A DNA stretch of 13,854 nt from Lachnospiraceae bacterium (GTDB lineage: Bacteria > Bacillota > Clostridia > Lachnospirales > Lachnospiraceae), in assembly GCA_009774585.1 (NCBI GenBank), contig VSOA01000072.1:1-13854 (forward strand), given 5' to 3'. The stretch's first letter is position 1; each line of letters begins with the position of its first letter. Both the position numbers and the translations under genes were made by a program. Shown piece by piece: positions 7,549 through 13,854 of the stretch. Under the pieces are notes generated by a model that did no database searches, was not told where the DNA came from, and saw only the letters and a program-made list of their open reading frames with translations.

Positions 7549-7577
7549 AGTATACACGCGATAAATAAATATGTCAA
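7549..7577 (-). promoter_or_regulatory. sigma-A promoter of the six-gene ABC unit
   Basis: On the minus strand TTGACA (7577-7572) is followed after exactly 17 bases by TATACT (7554-7549), a perfect -35 and a 5/6 match to the -10 consensus. Transcription should start near 7542, giving a leader of about 72 bases before the GntR gene. Such a strong promoter under a palindromic operator fits a unit that is tightly repressed and strongly induced. Confidence 0.87.
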
Positions 7578-7578
7578 G

Positions 7579-7612
7579 CGAGGGCGTACATGGTTTCCCA
7601 CATACGCCCTCG
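7579..7612 (-). terminator. long hairpin between gpmI and the ABC-unit promoter, possible terminator
   Basis: CGAGGGCGTA (7579-7588) and TACGCCCTCG (7603-7612) are perfect 10-base arms, with an additional TGG/CCA pairing inside. It lies 64 bases past the gpmI stop and ends one base from the -35 box of the ABC unit. It could insulate the two units. Neither side has a proper T-run, so intrinsic termination is uncertain. A shorter GC hairpin, GCGGCG/CGCCGC (7643-7661), lies between it and gpmI and also lacks a T-run. Confidence 0.45.
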
Positions 7613-7675
7613 TAGCTTAGCCTTTATTACAATATTTCCGCCGCGGCGTTTCTGTCGCCGCATCTTACTTAATTT

Positions 7676-9217
7676 CTATTTTATCAACAGTGATTTGCCC
7701 GTCATCTCTTCCGGCTGTTCCATTCCCATAAGCTCAATGATCGTAGGAACGATATCCGCCAGACATCCGCCTTCACGCAGCTTATACGCAGGATCTGCAT
7801 TGACGAGTATAAACGGTACCGGATTGGTAGTATGCGCAGTGAACGGCGCTCCCGTCTCATAGTCAATCAACTGCTCGGCATTACCGTGATCGGCGCAGAT
7901 AAACATCACTCCATCCGCTTCCTTCACTGCCTCTACCGCACGCCCGACACATTCATCTACCGCTTCCACAGCTTTGATCGCCGCCTCTTCCACACCGGTA
8001 TGTCCTACCATATCCGGATTCGCAAAATTAATGATAATCACATCGTACTCACCGGACTTAATGCAGCCAACCAGTTTATCGCATACCTCATAGGCGCTCA
8101 TCTGCGGCTTTAAATCATAGGTTGCCACATCTTTGGGTGAATTTACCAAGATTCTTTCTTCGCCCTCGTTAGGTTCCTCCACACCGCCGTTAAAGAAGAA
8201 TGTCACATGTGCATACTTCTCTGTCTCGGCAAGCCTTGCCTGCTTCATACCATGCGCCGCGAGCCACTCACCAAACGTATTTGTCACCGCAATCTTGTGG
8301 AACGCTACTTCCTTGTTCGGAATCGTCGGGTCATAATCGGAGAAGCATACATATGTGAGATCCAGTTTCTTCTCTCTGTCAAAGCCCTTGAATTCATCAT
8401 CGCAGAAGCTTCTTGTAATCTCTCTTGCCCTATCCGGACGGAAGTTGAAGAAGATTACCGAATCACCGTCCTGAATCGTGGCTACCGGCTCGCCGTTCTT
8501 CTTAACAACAGTGGGTTTTACAAACTCATCCGTCTCACCTCTGTCATAAGATGCTTGGATTCCTTCTGTGGCACTTGCTGCCTCTAAGCCCTCACCTTTC
8601 GTCAACGCCACATAAGCCTTTTGTACTCTGTCATAGTTATTATCCCTATCCATAGCGTAATAACGACCTGTCACGGACGCCACTTCACCTACGCCGATTT
8701 TCTCCATCTCATGTTCTAAGTCTTCCACAAAGCCTTTACCGCTTGCCGGAGGCGTATCGCGTCCATCCAAAAACGCATGCACGTATACTTTATTCAATCC
8801 GTTTCTCTTAGCAAGTTCCAACAGCCCGTAAAGATGTGTATTATGGCTGTGTACACCGCCGTCGGACAGCAAACCGAACATGTGCAGTGAGGAATCGTTT
8901 TTCTTACAATTATTCACCGCATCAAGAAGCGCCGGATTCTCAAAGAAAGTGCCGTCCTGAATCTCCTTAGTGATCCTTGTAAGTTCCTGATACACGATGC
9001 GTCCCGCTCCCATATTCAGATGCCCTACCTCAGAGTTACCCATCTGACCGTCGGGAAGACCTACCGCCATGCCGCTGGCATTGCCTTTCACAAACGGATA
9101 TTCCGCCATGAGCTTATCCATCACAGGCGTCTTAGCCTCCGCAACTGCATTGCCCTGCGTCTTCTCATTCAGACCATAACCGTCAAGAATCATTAATACT
9201 GCTGGTTTTTTTCTCAT
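7676..9217 (-). CDS. gpmI: 2,3-bisphosphoglycerate-independent phosphoglycerate mutase
   Basis: Interconverts 3- and 2-phosphoglycerate in glycolysis and gluconeogenesis, in the cytoplasm, using two divalent metal ions (manganese in studied Firmicute enzymes). The 513 residues match the family length of about 510. Seen: N-terminal metal-site motif VLMILDGYG with D12; the phosphoserine nucleophile S62 in GNSEVGHLNMGAGR; HAFLDGRDTPP (substrate site); FFNFRPDRAREITR; the metal ligands in NPDMVGHTG and CADHGNAEQL; and the late histidine in HTTNPVPFIL. All key residues are intact. I place the start at 9217 because AAGGAGAACAATT precedes it and the product then begins MRKKPAVL as in homologues. The frame stays open up to 9358, but that would run into the upstream TPR gene and has no conserved sequence. 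It is 52 bases downstream of that gene, probably in the same transcript. Confidence 0.98.
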   Translation of the reverse strand: MRKKPAVLMILDGYGLNEKTQGNAVAEAKTPVMDKLMAEYPFVKGNASGMAVGLPDGQMGNSEVGHLNMGAGRIVYQELTRITKEIQDGTFFENPALLDAVNNCKKNDSSLHMFGLLSDGGVHSHNTHLYGLLELAKRNGLNKVYVHAFLDGRDTPPASGKGFVEDLEHEMEKIGVGEVASVTGRYYAMDRDNNYDRVQKAYVALTKGEGLEAASATEGIQASYDRGETDEFVKPTVVKKNGEPVATIQDGDSVIFFNFRPDRAREITRSFCDDEFKGFDREKKLDLTYVCFSDYDPTIPNKEVAFHKIAVTNTFGEWLAAHGMKQARLAETEKYAHVTFFFNGGVEEPNEGEERILVNSPKDVATYDLKPQMSAYEVCDKLVGCIKSGEYDVIIINFANPDMVGHTGVEEAAIKAVEAVDECVGRAVEAVKEADGVMFICADHGNAEQLIDYETGAPFTAHTTNPVPFILVNADPAYKLREGGCLADIVPTIIELMGMEQPEEMTGKSLLIK

Positions 9218-9269
9218 AATTGTTCTCCTTTTCTTACTATAATTATTAAAGCAGCTCTTACATTCTGAA

Positions 9270-10853
9270 TCAGTAATCAATCTCCCATTCATGCTCGCCG
9301 CCCCAGTCGCCGATCGCATTGGTAGTGATTCCCTCCGCCGTTCTGATTTCGGTATCAAACCTGTAATTCATCTGCGGCTCGTACTTATTGCCGATTTTTA
9401 CATTGCTGTATAAATACTGCACCTTATACACCGTATGTCCACCCGACGCAGCATCCGCCGCAGGTTCATAAGAAATTGCACTTCTCTGCACCCCGTCGTC
9501 TTCCTGTTTGGTGCCCCATACGGTAATAACGCCCTGTTTATTACTATACTCCTCATTGCCGAGAAAAGAAAACCTCACCTGATCGCCTTCATTATGCAGC
9601 ACCATCTGTTCTCTGGTGACCGGAATATAGGTAGTCCCCTCCCAATAGCCGGAATTCTCATTAATAAAGTCATCCCTGATCTGCTGATATGACTCCTGCG
9701 CTACTAAATCTCTCGCATACGCATAGTTCCCTGCTTCAAATTCGGTAAAAGCAGTTTCAAAATAATCCGTCACTTCTTTCGCCCGTGAAAGACATGCAAG
9801 AGTCTCCGTAACCTGTGCATTTCCCGCCAAAGCATTGATCTCCGTAAGCAGCGCCGCATACTGTGTCATATGCGGTACACTGATTTTCACATACGGCATA
9901 TCAATCAGCGCATACTGTACCAGAACATTCTTCAATTGTTCGGACGGATTGGCCTGATATAGCGCAATAAGCCGGCGCAGCAATTGTTCGTATTCCGTAT
10001 AACTGCATGTGTCCTGCGCGACATCCTCGTCATAAAACATCTCGCATGTTTCGTTATCTTCTGTCACCTTAAAGAGACGTTCATAACATGTCCCCATAAG
10101 CTTCAATGTGTCTTCATGATCCGGATCATGTTCTAACACCTGAAGACACTTGTCCACCGTCGCCAGCGTACAGTTTCTATTATTTATTTCAGCCACCGCT
10201 TCGTTATATACAACAATGCAGTAATAATCAAGCAAGCTCTGATCCTGTGTCCGCTCCCATCCCGTATATACGATTTGCTTCGCTTCCTTCGTCTGGTCCT
10301 GCGCCAGATAATTTGCTGCCAGACCACGATATGCCTGCACAGAACCTTCATCTATCTGAAGTGCTTTCTCATACGCGCTCTGCGCTTCTGCATATTCTGC
10401 ACGCGCCACGCACTTATCCCCCTTTGACAGACTGCGCGTCAATTTTACGGATGGAGTGCAAAATACAGCAATAACGATGACTGCCGCCACGATAACCACG
10501 GAAGATACCGCCATCATAATTTTCTGTCTTCTGACTTTTCTAAGCCTTGCCGCTTTTCTTCTGGCACGTTCTTCATCACGCTTTCGCACGCGGTTCTCAA
10601 AATCATCTCTGCCCCCGCTTGTTACCTTTCCTGCGGAGGTCTTTTTCTTGCCATTCGCCGGTCTCTTTGCAGCGGTTCTTTTCTTACCGTCTGACGGTTT
10701 CTTAACGGCTTGCTTACCGTTGCTTGAAGGTTTCTTTTTTGTTACAGGTCTGTCTCCATTGACAGCTTTCTTCTGCACTGCCGGTTTACTCTCTACGACA
10801 GACATTTCCGTCTGCGTATGATCTTCGGCTAAATTGCCGCTATTATGACTCAT
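9270..10853 (-). CDS. membrane-anchored TPR protein with long Lys/Arg-rich cytoplasmic N-terminus
   Basis: 527 residues; start at 10853 after GAGGG. The first 112 residues are highly basic and low in complexity (KKPSDGKKRTAAKRPANGKK, RARRKAARLRKVRRQK), with no signal peptidase site. One membrane segment follows at about 113-132 (MMAVSSVVIVAAVIVIAVFC), so by the positive-inside rule the basic part is cytoplasmic and the rest is outside. Residues about 138-275 hold tetratricopeptide-like helices (AEYAEAQSAYEKALQIDEGSVQAYRGLAANYLAQ is the clearest). The last 120 or so residues are beta-rich, end in GGEHEWEIDY and match nothing I recognise. TPRs usually mediate protein contact, so a scaffold or envelope role is plausible. 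Basic N-termini of this kind can bind nucleic acid or acidic lipid; that is inference. It probably shares a transcript with gpmI, without an obvious functional link. Confidence 0.82.
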   Translation of the reverse strand: MSHNSGNLAEDHTQTEMSVVESKPAVQKKAVNGDRPVTKKKPSSNGKQAVKKPSDGKKRTAAKRPANGKKKTSAGKVTSGGRDDFENRVRKRDEERARRKAARLRKVRRQKIMMAVSSVVIVAAVIVIAVFCTPSVKLTRSLSKGDKCVARAEYAEAQSAYEKALQIDEGSVQAYRGLAANYLAQDQTKEAKQIVYTGWERTQDQSLLDYYCIVVYNEAVAEINNRNCTLATVDKCLQVLEHDPDHEDTLKLMGTCYERLFKVTEDNETCEMFYDEDVAQDTCSYTEYEQLLRRLIALYQANPSEQLKNVLVQYALIDMPYVKISVPHMTQYAALLTEINALAGNAQVTETLACLSRAKEVTDYFETAFTEFEAGNYAYARDLVAQESYQQIRDDFINENSGYWEGTTYIPVTREQMVLHNEGDQVRFSFLGNEEYSNKQGVITVWGTKQEDDGVQRSAISYEPAADAASGGHTVYKVQYLYSNVKIGNKYEPQMNYRFDTEIRTAEGITTNAIGDWGGEHEWEIDY

Positions 10854-10903
10854 ATTAACCCTCGTTTCTGTACATCATACACCGATATCCCCACACATTC
10901 ACA

Positions 10904-10933
10904 ATACTAGCATATCGGATAGGATTTTGTCTA
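10904..10933 (-). promoter_or_regulatory. candidate promoter of the TPR protein-gpmI unit
   Basis: On the minus strand TAGACA (10933-10928, 5/6 to consensus) and TAGTAT (10909-10904, 4/6) are 18 bases apart, about 50 bases before the start codon. A 7-base inverted repeat, CCGATAT (10882-10888) and ATATCGG (10912-10918), straddles the -10 box. The match is only moderate. Confidence 0.4.
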
Positions 10934-10971
10934 GAAATTCATCATTCTTTGTATACGATATTTTATCGCCG

Positions 10972-10980
10972 TGATATAAT
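10972..10980 (+). promoter_or_regulatory. extended -10 promoter of the metallopeptidase gene
   Basis: TGATATAAT contains a perfect -10 box (TATAAT, 10975-10980) with the TG of an extended -10 one base upstream. Transcription should start near 10987, giving a leader of about 85 bases. There is no good -35 at 17 bases, which extended -10 promoters can do without. A small symmetric element, CGATA-TTT-TATCG (10956-10968), lies just upstream. The gap 10854-11072 therefore holds two divergent promoters; I see no RNA gene in it. Confidence 0.6.
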
Positions 10981-11072
10981 AAAAAGTAAGTATTGTTGCT
11001 CCTTATATTTTCCGTTTACATCGTGCAATTAATCTGATATACCATATGCTTACTCATATAAGGAATACTATC

Positions 11073-11693
11073 ATGAAAAACACTATACAGACCAACAATG
11101 AAAACCATATCCGTATACAATATCAGAGTAAAATTTATGATCTCCCCTACACTCTGATCCGCAGCAGCCGCAAAAGTTATTCCATCAGCGTTTCACCCGA
11201 CGCACAGATCACGCTGCGCGTTCCCATGTACACTACCGACAAAGAAATCCATCACCTGCTCATTGAGAAACGCCTCTGGATTATAACCAGATATCTGGAA
11301 GCATTAAAACATCAGCAGGAACTTCCCGTCTCTGACCTGACGGACACCCAGCGCGCCGCTCTGGAGCGAAGGTATATCGACGCCGCAAAAGAATATTTCC
11401 CTAAGCGCGCCGCCTACTATCAGCAATATACCGGCGGCACCTACCATCGCATCTCCATCAGGGATCAGAAAACCCGCTGGGGAAGCTGCAGTTCCAAAGG
11501 CACGCTCTCTTTCAACTGGCGTCTTATGTTAGCGCCTCCCGCAATTCTTGACTACGTCGTCGTTCATGAACTGTGTCACTTAACTTACATGAACCACTCC
11601 ACTGCCTTCTGGAAGAAAGTGGAGGCTGTCTGTCCTGACTACCGTACCGCCCGCAAATGGCTGAAAGATCACGGTCATGAATTAACTCTATAG
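11073..11693 (+). CDS. YgjP-like zinc metallopeptidase domain protein (M48/SprT-type fold)
   Basis: 206 residues, the only rightward gene. The start at 11073 is chosen because AAGGAA lies seven bases upstream; an in-frame ATG at 11046 has no ribosome site. Near the C-terminus is the zinc-peptidase helix HELCH (residues 165-169: two His ligands and the catalytic Glu), followed by the third candidate ligand in MNHS (H175). Upstream are RWGSCSSKGTLSFNWRLMLAP (WGSC at about 136-139) and IRSSRKSYSISV, both hallmarks of the YgjP/DUF45 family. No signal peptide or membrane segment is present, so it should be cytoplasmic. The physiological substrate of this family in Firmicutes is not established. 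In many genomes such genes lie beside restriction systems, but that is not the case here. It converges on the helicase gene. Confidence 0.92.
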   Translation: MKNTIQTNNENHIRIQYQSKIYDLPYTLIRSSRKSYSISVSPDAQITLRVPMYTTDKEIHHLLIEKRLWIITRYLEALKHQQELPVSDLTDTQRAALERRYIDAAKEYFPKRAAYYQQYTGGTYHRISIRDQKTRWGSCSSKGTLSFNWRLMLAPPAILDYVVVHELCHLTYMNHSTAFWKKVEAVCPDYRTARKWLKDHGHELTL

Positions 11694-11703
11694 CTTTGAT
11701 TTT

Positions 11704-13338
11704 TTAATCGCCCTGCTTCTTTGTTTTGATACGAAGAGCGGCGTAACGGCTGTTTCTGCTTTCTTTATACGATTCCTTTTTACCTTGGAATGGCTTATCA
11801 CCTTTTCCGCGCTGTCTGCCGGCGTCTTTCCTTCGTTCCGGCTTACCCGGATCGTTTCGGCGATTCTGCCTGCCGCCTCGTCTTCCTTCTTTTTTCTCAA
11901 ATAAAAACTTATCCGACTTGATATCCTCTATCTCATCTCCTAATTTCATCTGCATGAATGCTGCGGCAATCTGTGTCGCGCTATACTGTCCCAGAGCGAT
12001 TTCATCAAGAATATACTCCATAGCCCGGCTGACATCCTGCTGCTCGATTACTTTCACTGCTTCTTTCAGTATTTTGGCCGCTTTTCTCTGCGTAATATCC
12101 GCCGCACTGGGAATCTTTCTCTCCTTAATTTTTGTATGGCATACACGCTCGATATCCCTTATCTTGTATGCCTCTCTTCCCACTACCAATGTAAAGGAAC
12201 GCCCCGTCTTGCCGGCACGTCCCGTCCTGCCGATTCGATGCACATAATATTCTATATCTTCCGGCACATCATAATTATAGACCGCCTCCACATCGCTTAC
12301 GTCAATTCCTCTTGCCGCCACATCGGTTGCAATAAGGATATTCGCCCTTCCGCTGCGGAACAGATTCATAACCGTATCTCTCTGATGCTGTGACAGATCA
12401 CCATGCAATCCTTCCGCCTCATACCCACGGCTCTTCAGGTGTTCCGTCAGTTCATCAACCATGCGCTTGGTGTTACAGAAAATCAATGCGCGCTTGGGAT
12501 CATAATAGTCTATCAGGCGGCAGAGCACTTCTTCTTTGTCCTGTCTTCGCACTTGATAGTACGCCTGCTTAATCAGCGGAATGGTTACTTCTTTCGGCGT
12601 CATCCGTATATACGCCGCATCCTTCTGGTAAGTCTTGGTAAGCTCAAGAATCGGCTTCGGCATCGTAGCGGAAAAAAGTCCTGTCTGCCTCTCTTCAGGC
12701 ATTTCCTTAAGAATCGTCTCGATGTCCTCGCGAAATCCCATATTGAGCATTTCATCCGCTTCATCCAATACGACAGTGTGTACATTGCCCATTTTCAGCG
12801 TATGCCTGCGCATATGATCCATCACTCTTCCCGGCGTGCCTACGATAATCTGTATCCCGCCTTTCAGATTCTTAATCTGCTTGACAATATCCTGCCCTCC
12901 GTAAATCGGCAGCACCTTAATCCCCTGCATATATTTCGCAAATTTACGCAGCTCATCCGCCGCCTGCATGGCAAGTTCTCTTGTGGGACACAAAATCACC
13001 GCCTGCAGATTCCTGTTGTCCGGATCAATCTTCTGCAAAATAGGAATACCGAATGCGGCCGTCTTACCCGTACCTGTCTGTGCCTGTCCAATGATATCCT
13101 GTCCCGTCATAAAAAGTGGAATTGCCTGTTCCTGTATAGGCGTCATCCTGTCAAATCCCATCTCCTTAACGGCACGCAGTATTCTCTCATCAATCTTTGC
13201 ATCTTCATATTTCATGCACTCCGCTTGTTCCTGATTCTCCGTCTGTCCGTCATAAAGACTGTCATATCGCTGCTGCGTTACAATCTCCTTTTCCAAAAAT
13301 TCGTCAAACTTCCTGTTTCCTTTTGCTCTGTTACTCAT
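11704..13338 (-). CDS. DEAD-box ATP-dependent RNA helicase, CshA-like
   Basis: Unwinds short RNA duplexes in ribosome assembly, mRNA decay or cold adaptation. All family motifs are present and intact: Q motif MTPIQEQAIP (Q69), AQTGTGKT (86-93), PTRELAMQ, TPGR, DEAD (192-195), SAT (223-225), ALIFCNTK, ATDVAARGID and HRIGRTGR (367-374). After the two RecA-like domains (about 46-400) comes a helical region (about 415-465, ARSMEY-like in style: SRAMEYILDEIALGQYS) and a very basic tail of about 60 residues rich in Arg, Lys and Gly, as in CshA-type helicases that bind rRNA or the degradosome. The start at 13338 has GGAG five bases upstream and adds a 41-residue acidic, Gln-rich leader before MKYEDAKIDERIL, where many homologues begin. 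An internal start at 13215 (GCGGAG before it) is possible. Length 544 residues with the long start. Confidence 0.96.
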   Translation of the reverse strand: MSNRAKGNRKFDEFLEKEIVTQQRYDSLYDGQTENQEQAECMKYEDAKIDERILRAVKEMGFDRMTPIQEQAIPLFMTGQDIIGQAQTGTGKTAAFGIPILQKIDPDNRNLQAVILCPTRELAMQAADELRKFAKYMQGIKVLPIYGGQDIVKQIKNLKGGIQIIVGTPGRVMDHMRRHTLKMGNVHTVVLDEADEMLNMGFREDIETILKEMPEERQTGLFSATMPKPILELTKTYQKDAAYIRMTPKEVTIPLIKQAYYQVRRQDKEEVLCRLIDYYDPKRALIFCNTKRMVDELTEHLKSRGYEAEGLHGDLSQHQRDTVMNLFRSGRANILIATDVAARGIDVSDVEAVYNYDVPEDIEYYVHRIGRTGRAGKTGRSFTLVVGREAYKIRDIERVCHTKIKERKIPSAADITQRKAAKILKEAVKVIEQQDVSRAMEYILDEIALGQYSATQIAAAFMQMKLGDEIEDIKSDKFLFEKKEGRRGGRQNRRNDPGKPERRKDAGRQRGKGDKPFQGKKESYKESRNSRYAALRIKTKKQGD

Positions 13339-13352
13339 ACTTACTCCATTCC

Positions 13353-13367
13353 TTTTTTATTAAAAAA
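13353..13367 (-). promoter_or_regulatory. A-U hairpin just upstream of the helicase ribosome site
   Basis: Six T, three bases and six A are perfectly complementary (13353-13358 and 13362-13367). In the helicase mRNA the A arm directly abuts GGAATGGAG, the ribosome binding region. The stem is weak and could only be meaningful at low temperature, or it could simply be AT-rich leader. Confidence 0.3.
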
Positions 13368-13405
13368 CCCTGTAATACAGAGAAATTTTCAGTGATTATT
13401 TTTCC

Positions 13406-13434
13406 AATATCATTCTATACCTTAGACATGACAA
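13406..13434 (-). promoter_or_regulatory. candidate helicase promoter
   Basis: On the minus strand TTGTCA (13434-13429, 5/6) is followed after 17 bases by GATATT (13411-13406, 4/6), giving a leader of about 60 bases. This is the best promoter match in the 198-base gap, but the -10 box is poor. Confidence 0.4.
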
Positions 13435-13480
13435 TTGCTGCCATATTCACGCTCTTCGCCCGAACATGACAGCATATAAA

Positions 13481-13512
13481 TACAGCCAACTCCCCGTTAC
13501 AGCCAATGGGGG
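13481..13512 (-). other. direct repeat and hairpin after the MecA-like gene
   Basis: TACAGCCAA occurs at 13481-13489 and 13498-13506, exactly 17 bases apart. The second copy forms the loop and right shoulder of a hairpin, CCCCGTT against AATGGGG (13492-13510, one G-T pair). The hairpin begins 26 bases past the MecA-like stop and could help terminate that gene, but no T-run follows on the minus strand. Confidence 0.35.
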
Positions 13513-13536
13513 TTCAGTACATGCTGATATAATATT

Positions 13537-13854
13537 CTATGCCATATATATTCTGCGCAGTCTGCTCACCGCTCTGTCCGCGATCAAACATTCTCCATGC
13601 TCTTTAAGATACTGCATCCTCTCTTCGGAAACAGCAATCAGATTACCGAATTCTACCGCCTGCGCACTGATTTTATTAAACATCTTGTATGACAGTCTGT
13701 TCTTCTCCACCACAAGATAATAGATTTCACTTTCTTTATAGAGATGACTCTTCACGCATACCCCGGAAGGAATTGACGCCGCATACTGAATCACCTGATG
13801 AAGTGTTGCAAAAAAAAACATCCTCCTGCTCTCATTGAGTTCATCAAGATGCTC
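13537..13854 (-). CDS. mecA: MecA-like adaptor protein, C-terminal part (N-terminus outside window)
   Basis: The frame is open through the right edge: codons upstream of the ATG at 13821 read EHLDELNESRR in frame, so this is the last 105 residues of a longer protein, not a 94-residue gene. The fragment has the pattern of the MecA C-terminal domain: FATLHQVIQYAASIP, then SHLYKESEIYYLVVEK (LYK...YYL), a spacer, AVEFG, and YLKEHGECLIADRAVSRL at the end (EHG..LI..AV.L). MecA adaptors present substrates to the ClpC unfoldase through this domain, and are cytoplasmic. Assignment rests on remembered family pattern without alignment; the N-terminal substrate-binding domain is needed to confirm it. The stop at 13537 is followed by a 198-base gap before the helicase start. 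Confidence 0.68.
   Translation of the reverse strand, partial: EHLDELNESRRMFFFATLHQVIQYAASIPSGVCVKSHLYKESEIYYLVVEKNRLSYKMFNKISAQAVEFGNLIAVSEERMQYLKEHGECLIADRAVSRLRRIYMA

Noticed and set aside
7117..7577. Riboswitch or T-box in the 72-base leader of the ABC unit
   Set aside because: The leader is short and mostly operator and G-run; no conserved riboswitch core or terminator is seen.
9218..9358. 47-codon N-terminal extension of gpmI
   Set aside because: It overlaps the 3' end of the TPR gene, has no conserved sequence, and a perfect ribosome site precedes the ATG at 9217.
10956..10968. CGATA-TTT-TATCG as an operator of the metallopeptidase promoter
   Set aside because: Five-base arms in AT-rich promoter DNA are expected by chance and no regulator is nearby; noted only in the promoter entry.
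11046..11072. Upstream ATG for the metallopeptidase
   Set aside because: No ribosome site before 11046, while AAGGAA precedes the ATG at 11073.
12403..13395. 330-codon plus-strand open frame opposite the helicase
   Set aside because: It lies entirely antisense to a helicase with all motifs intact, has no ribosome site, and its product resembles no protein (His/Arg/Leu-rich antisense composition).

Overview
The window looks like chromosomal DNA of a Gram-positive Firmicute, most likely a gut-type clostridium of the Lachnospiraceae. The evidence is strong AGGAG-type ribosome binding sites before nearly every gene, a sigma-A promoter with near-consensus boxes, a YtrA-type GntR regulator with FtsX/MacB-type ABC genes, a cofactor-independent phosphoglycerate mutase, a CshA-like DEAD-box helicase and an apparent MecA adaptor. 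Base composition is moderate and the gene density is bacterial. The genus is an inference from protein style and cannot be fixed here. I saw no rRNA, tRNA, CRISPR array, insertion sequence or phage gene. No gene-free stretch exceeds 300 bases; the longest gaps are about 198 (13339-13536), 205 (7471-7675) and 219 (10854-11072) bases, and each is described below.

Layout. All genes but one are on the minus strand, so in transcription order the window reads right to left. (1) 13854-13537: C-terminal part of a MecA-like adaptor, cut by the window edge. (2) 13338-11704: DEAD-box RNA helicase, facing (3) 11073-11693 (+): a YgjP/M48-type zinc metallopeptidase; their stop codons are 10 bases apart. 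(4) 10853-9270: membrane-anchored, lysine-rich TPR protein, followed by (5) 9217-7676: gpmI of glycolysis. (6) From 7577 leftwards lies a six-gene transcription unit: promoter and palindromic operator, GntR repressor, ABC ATPase, large ABC permease (730 residues), LolD/MacB-type ATPase, a secreted membrane-anchored protein with beta-sandwich (CARDB-like) repeats, and an FtsX/MacB-type permease that runs off the left edge.

The six-gene unit is the most interesting part. Its order (GntR, ATPase, permease, second ATPase of the LolD type, MacB/FtsX permease) matches the Bacillus subtilis ytrABCDEF operon, known as a GntR-controlled cell-wall-antibiotic response locus. Two differences stand out. 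One large permease with a big extracytoplasmic half stands where B. subtilis has YtrC and YtrD, and an extra exported protein with a Met-triplet/acidic stalk is inserted between the second ATPase and the MacB-type permease. The promoter is near consensus (TTGACA, 17 bases, TATACT), and a near-perfect 27-base palindrome lies over the expected transcription start, which suggests autorepression of the whole unit. A second hairpin inside the unit, just before the exported protein gene, may uncouple its expression from the upstream genes.
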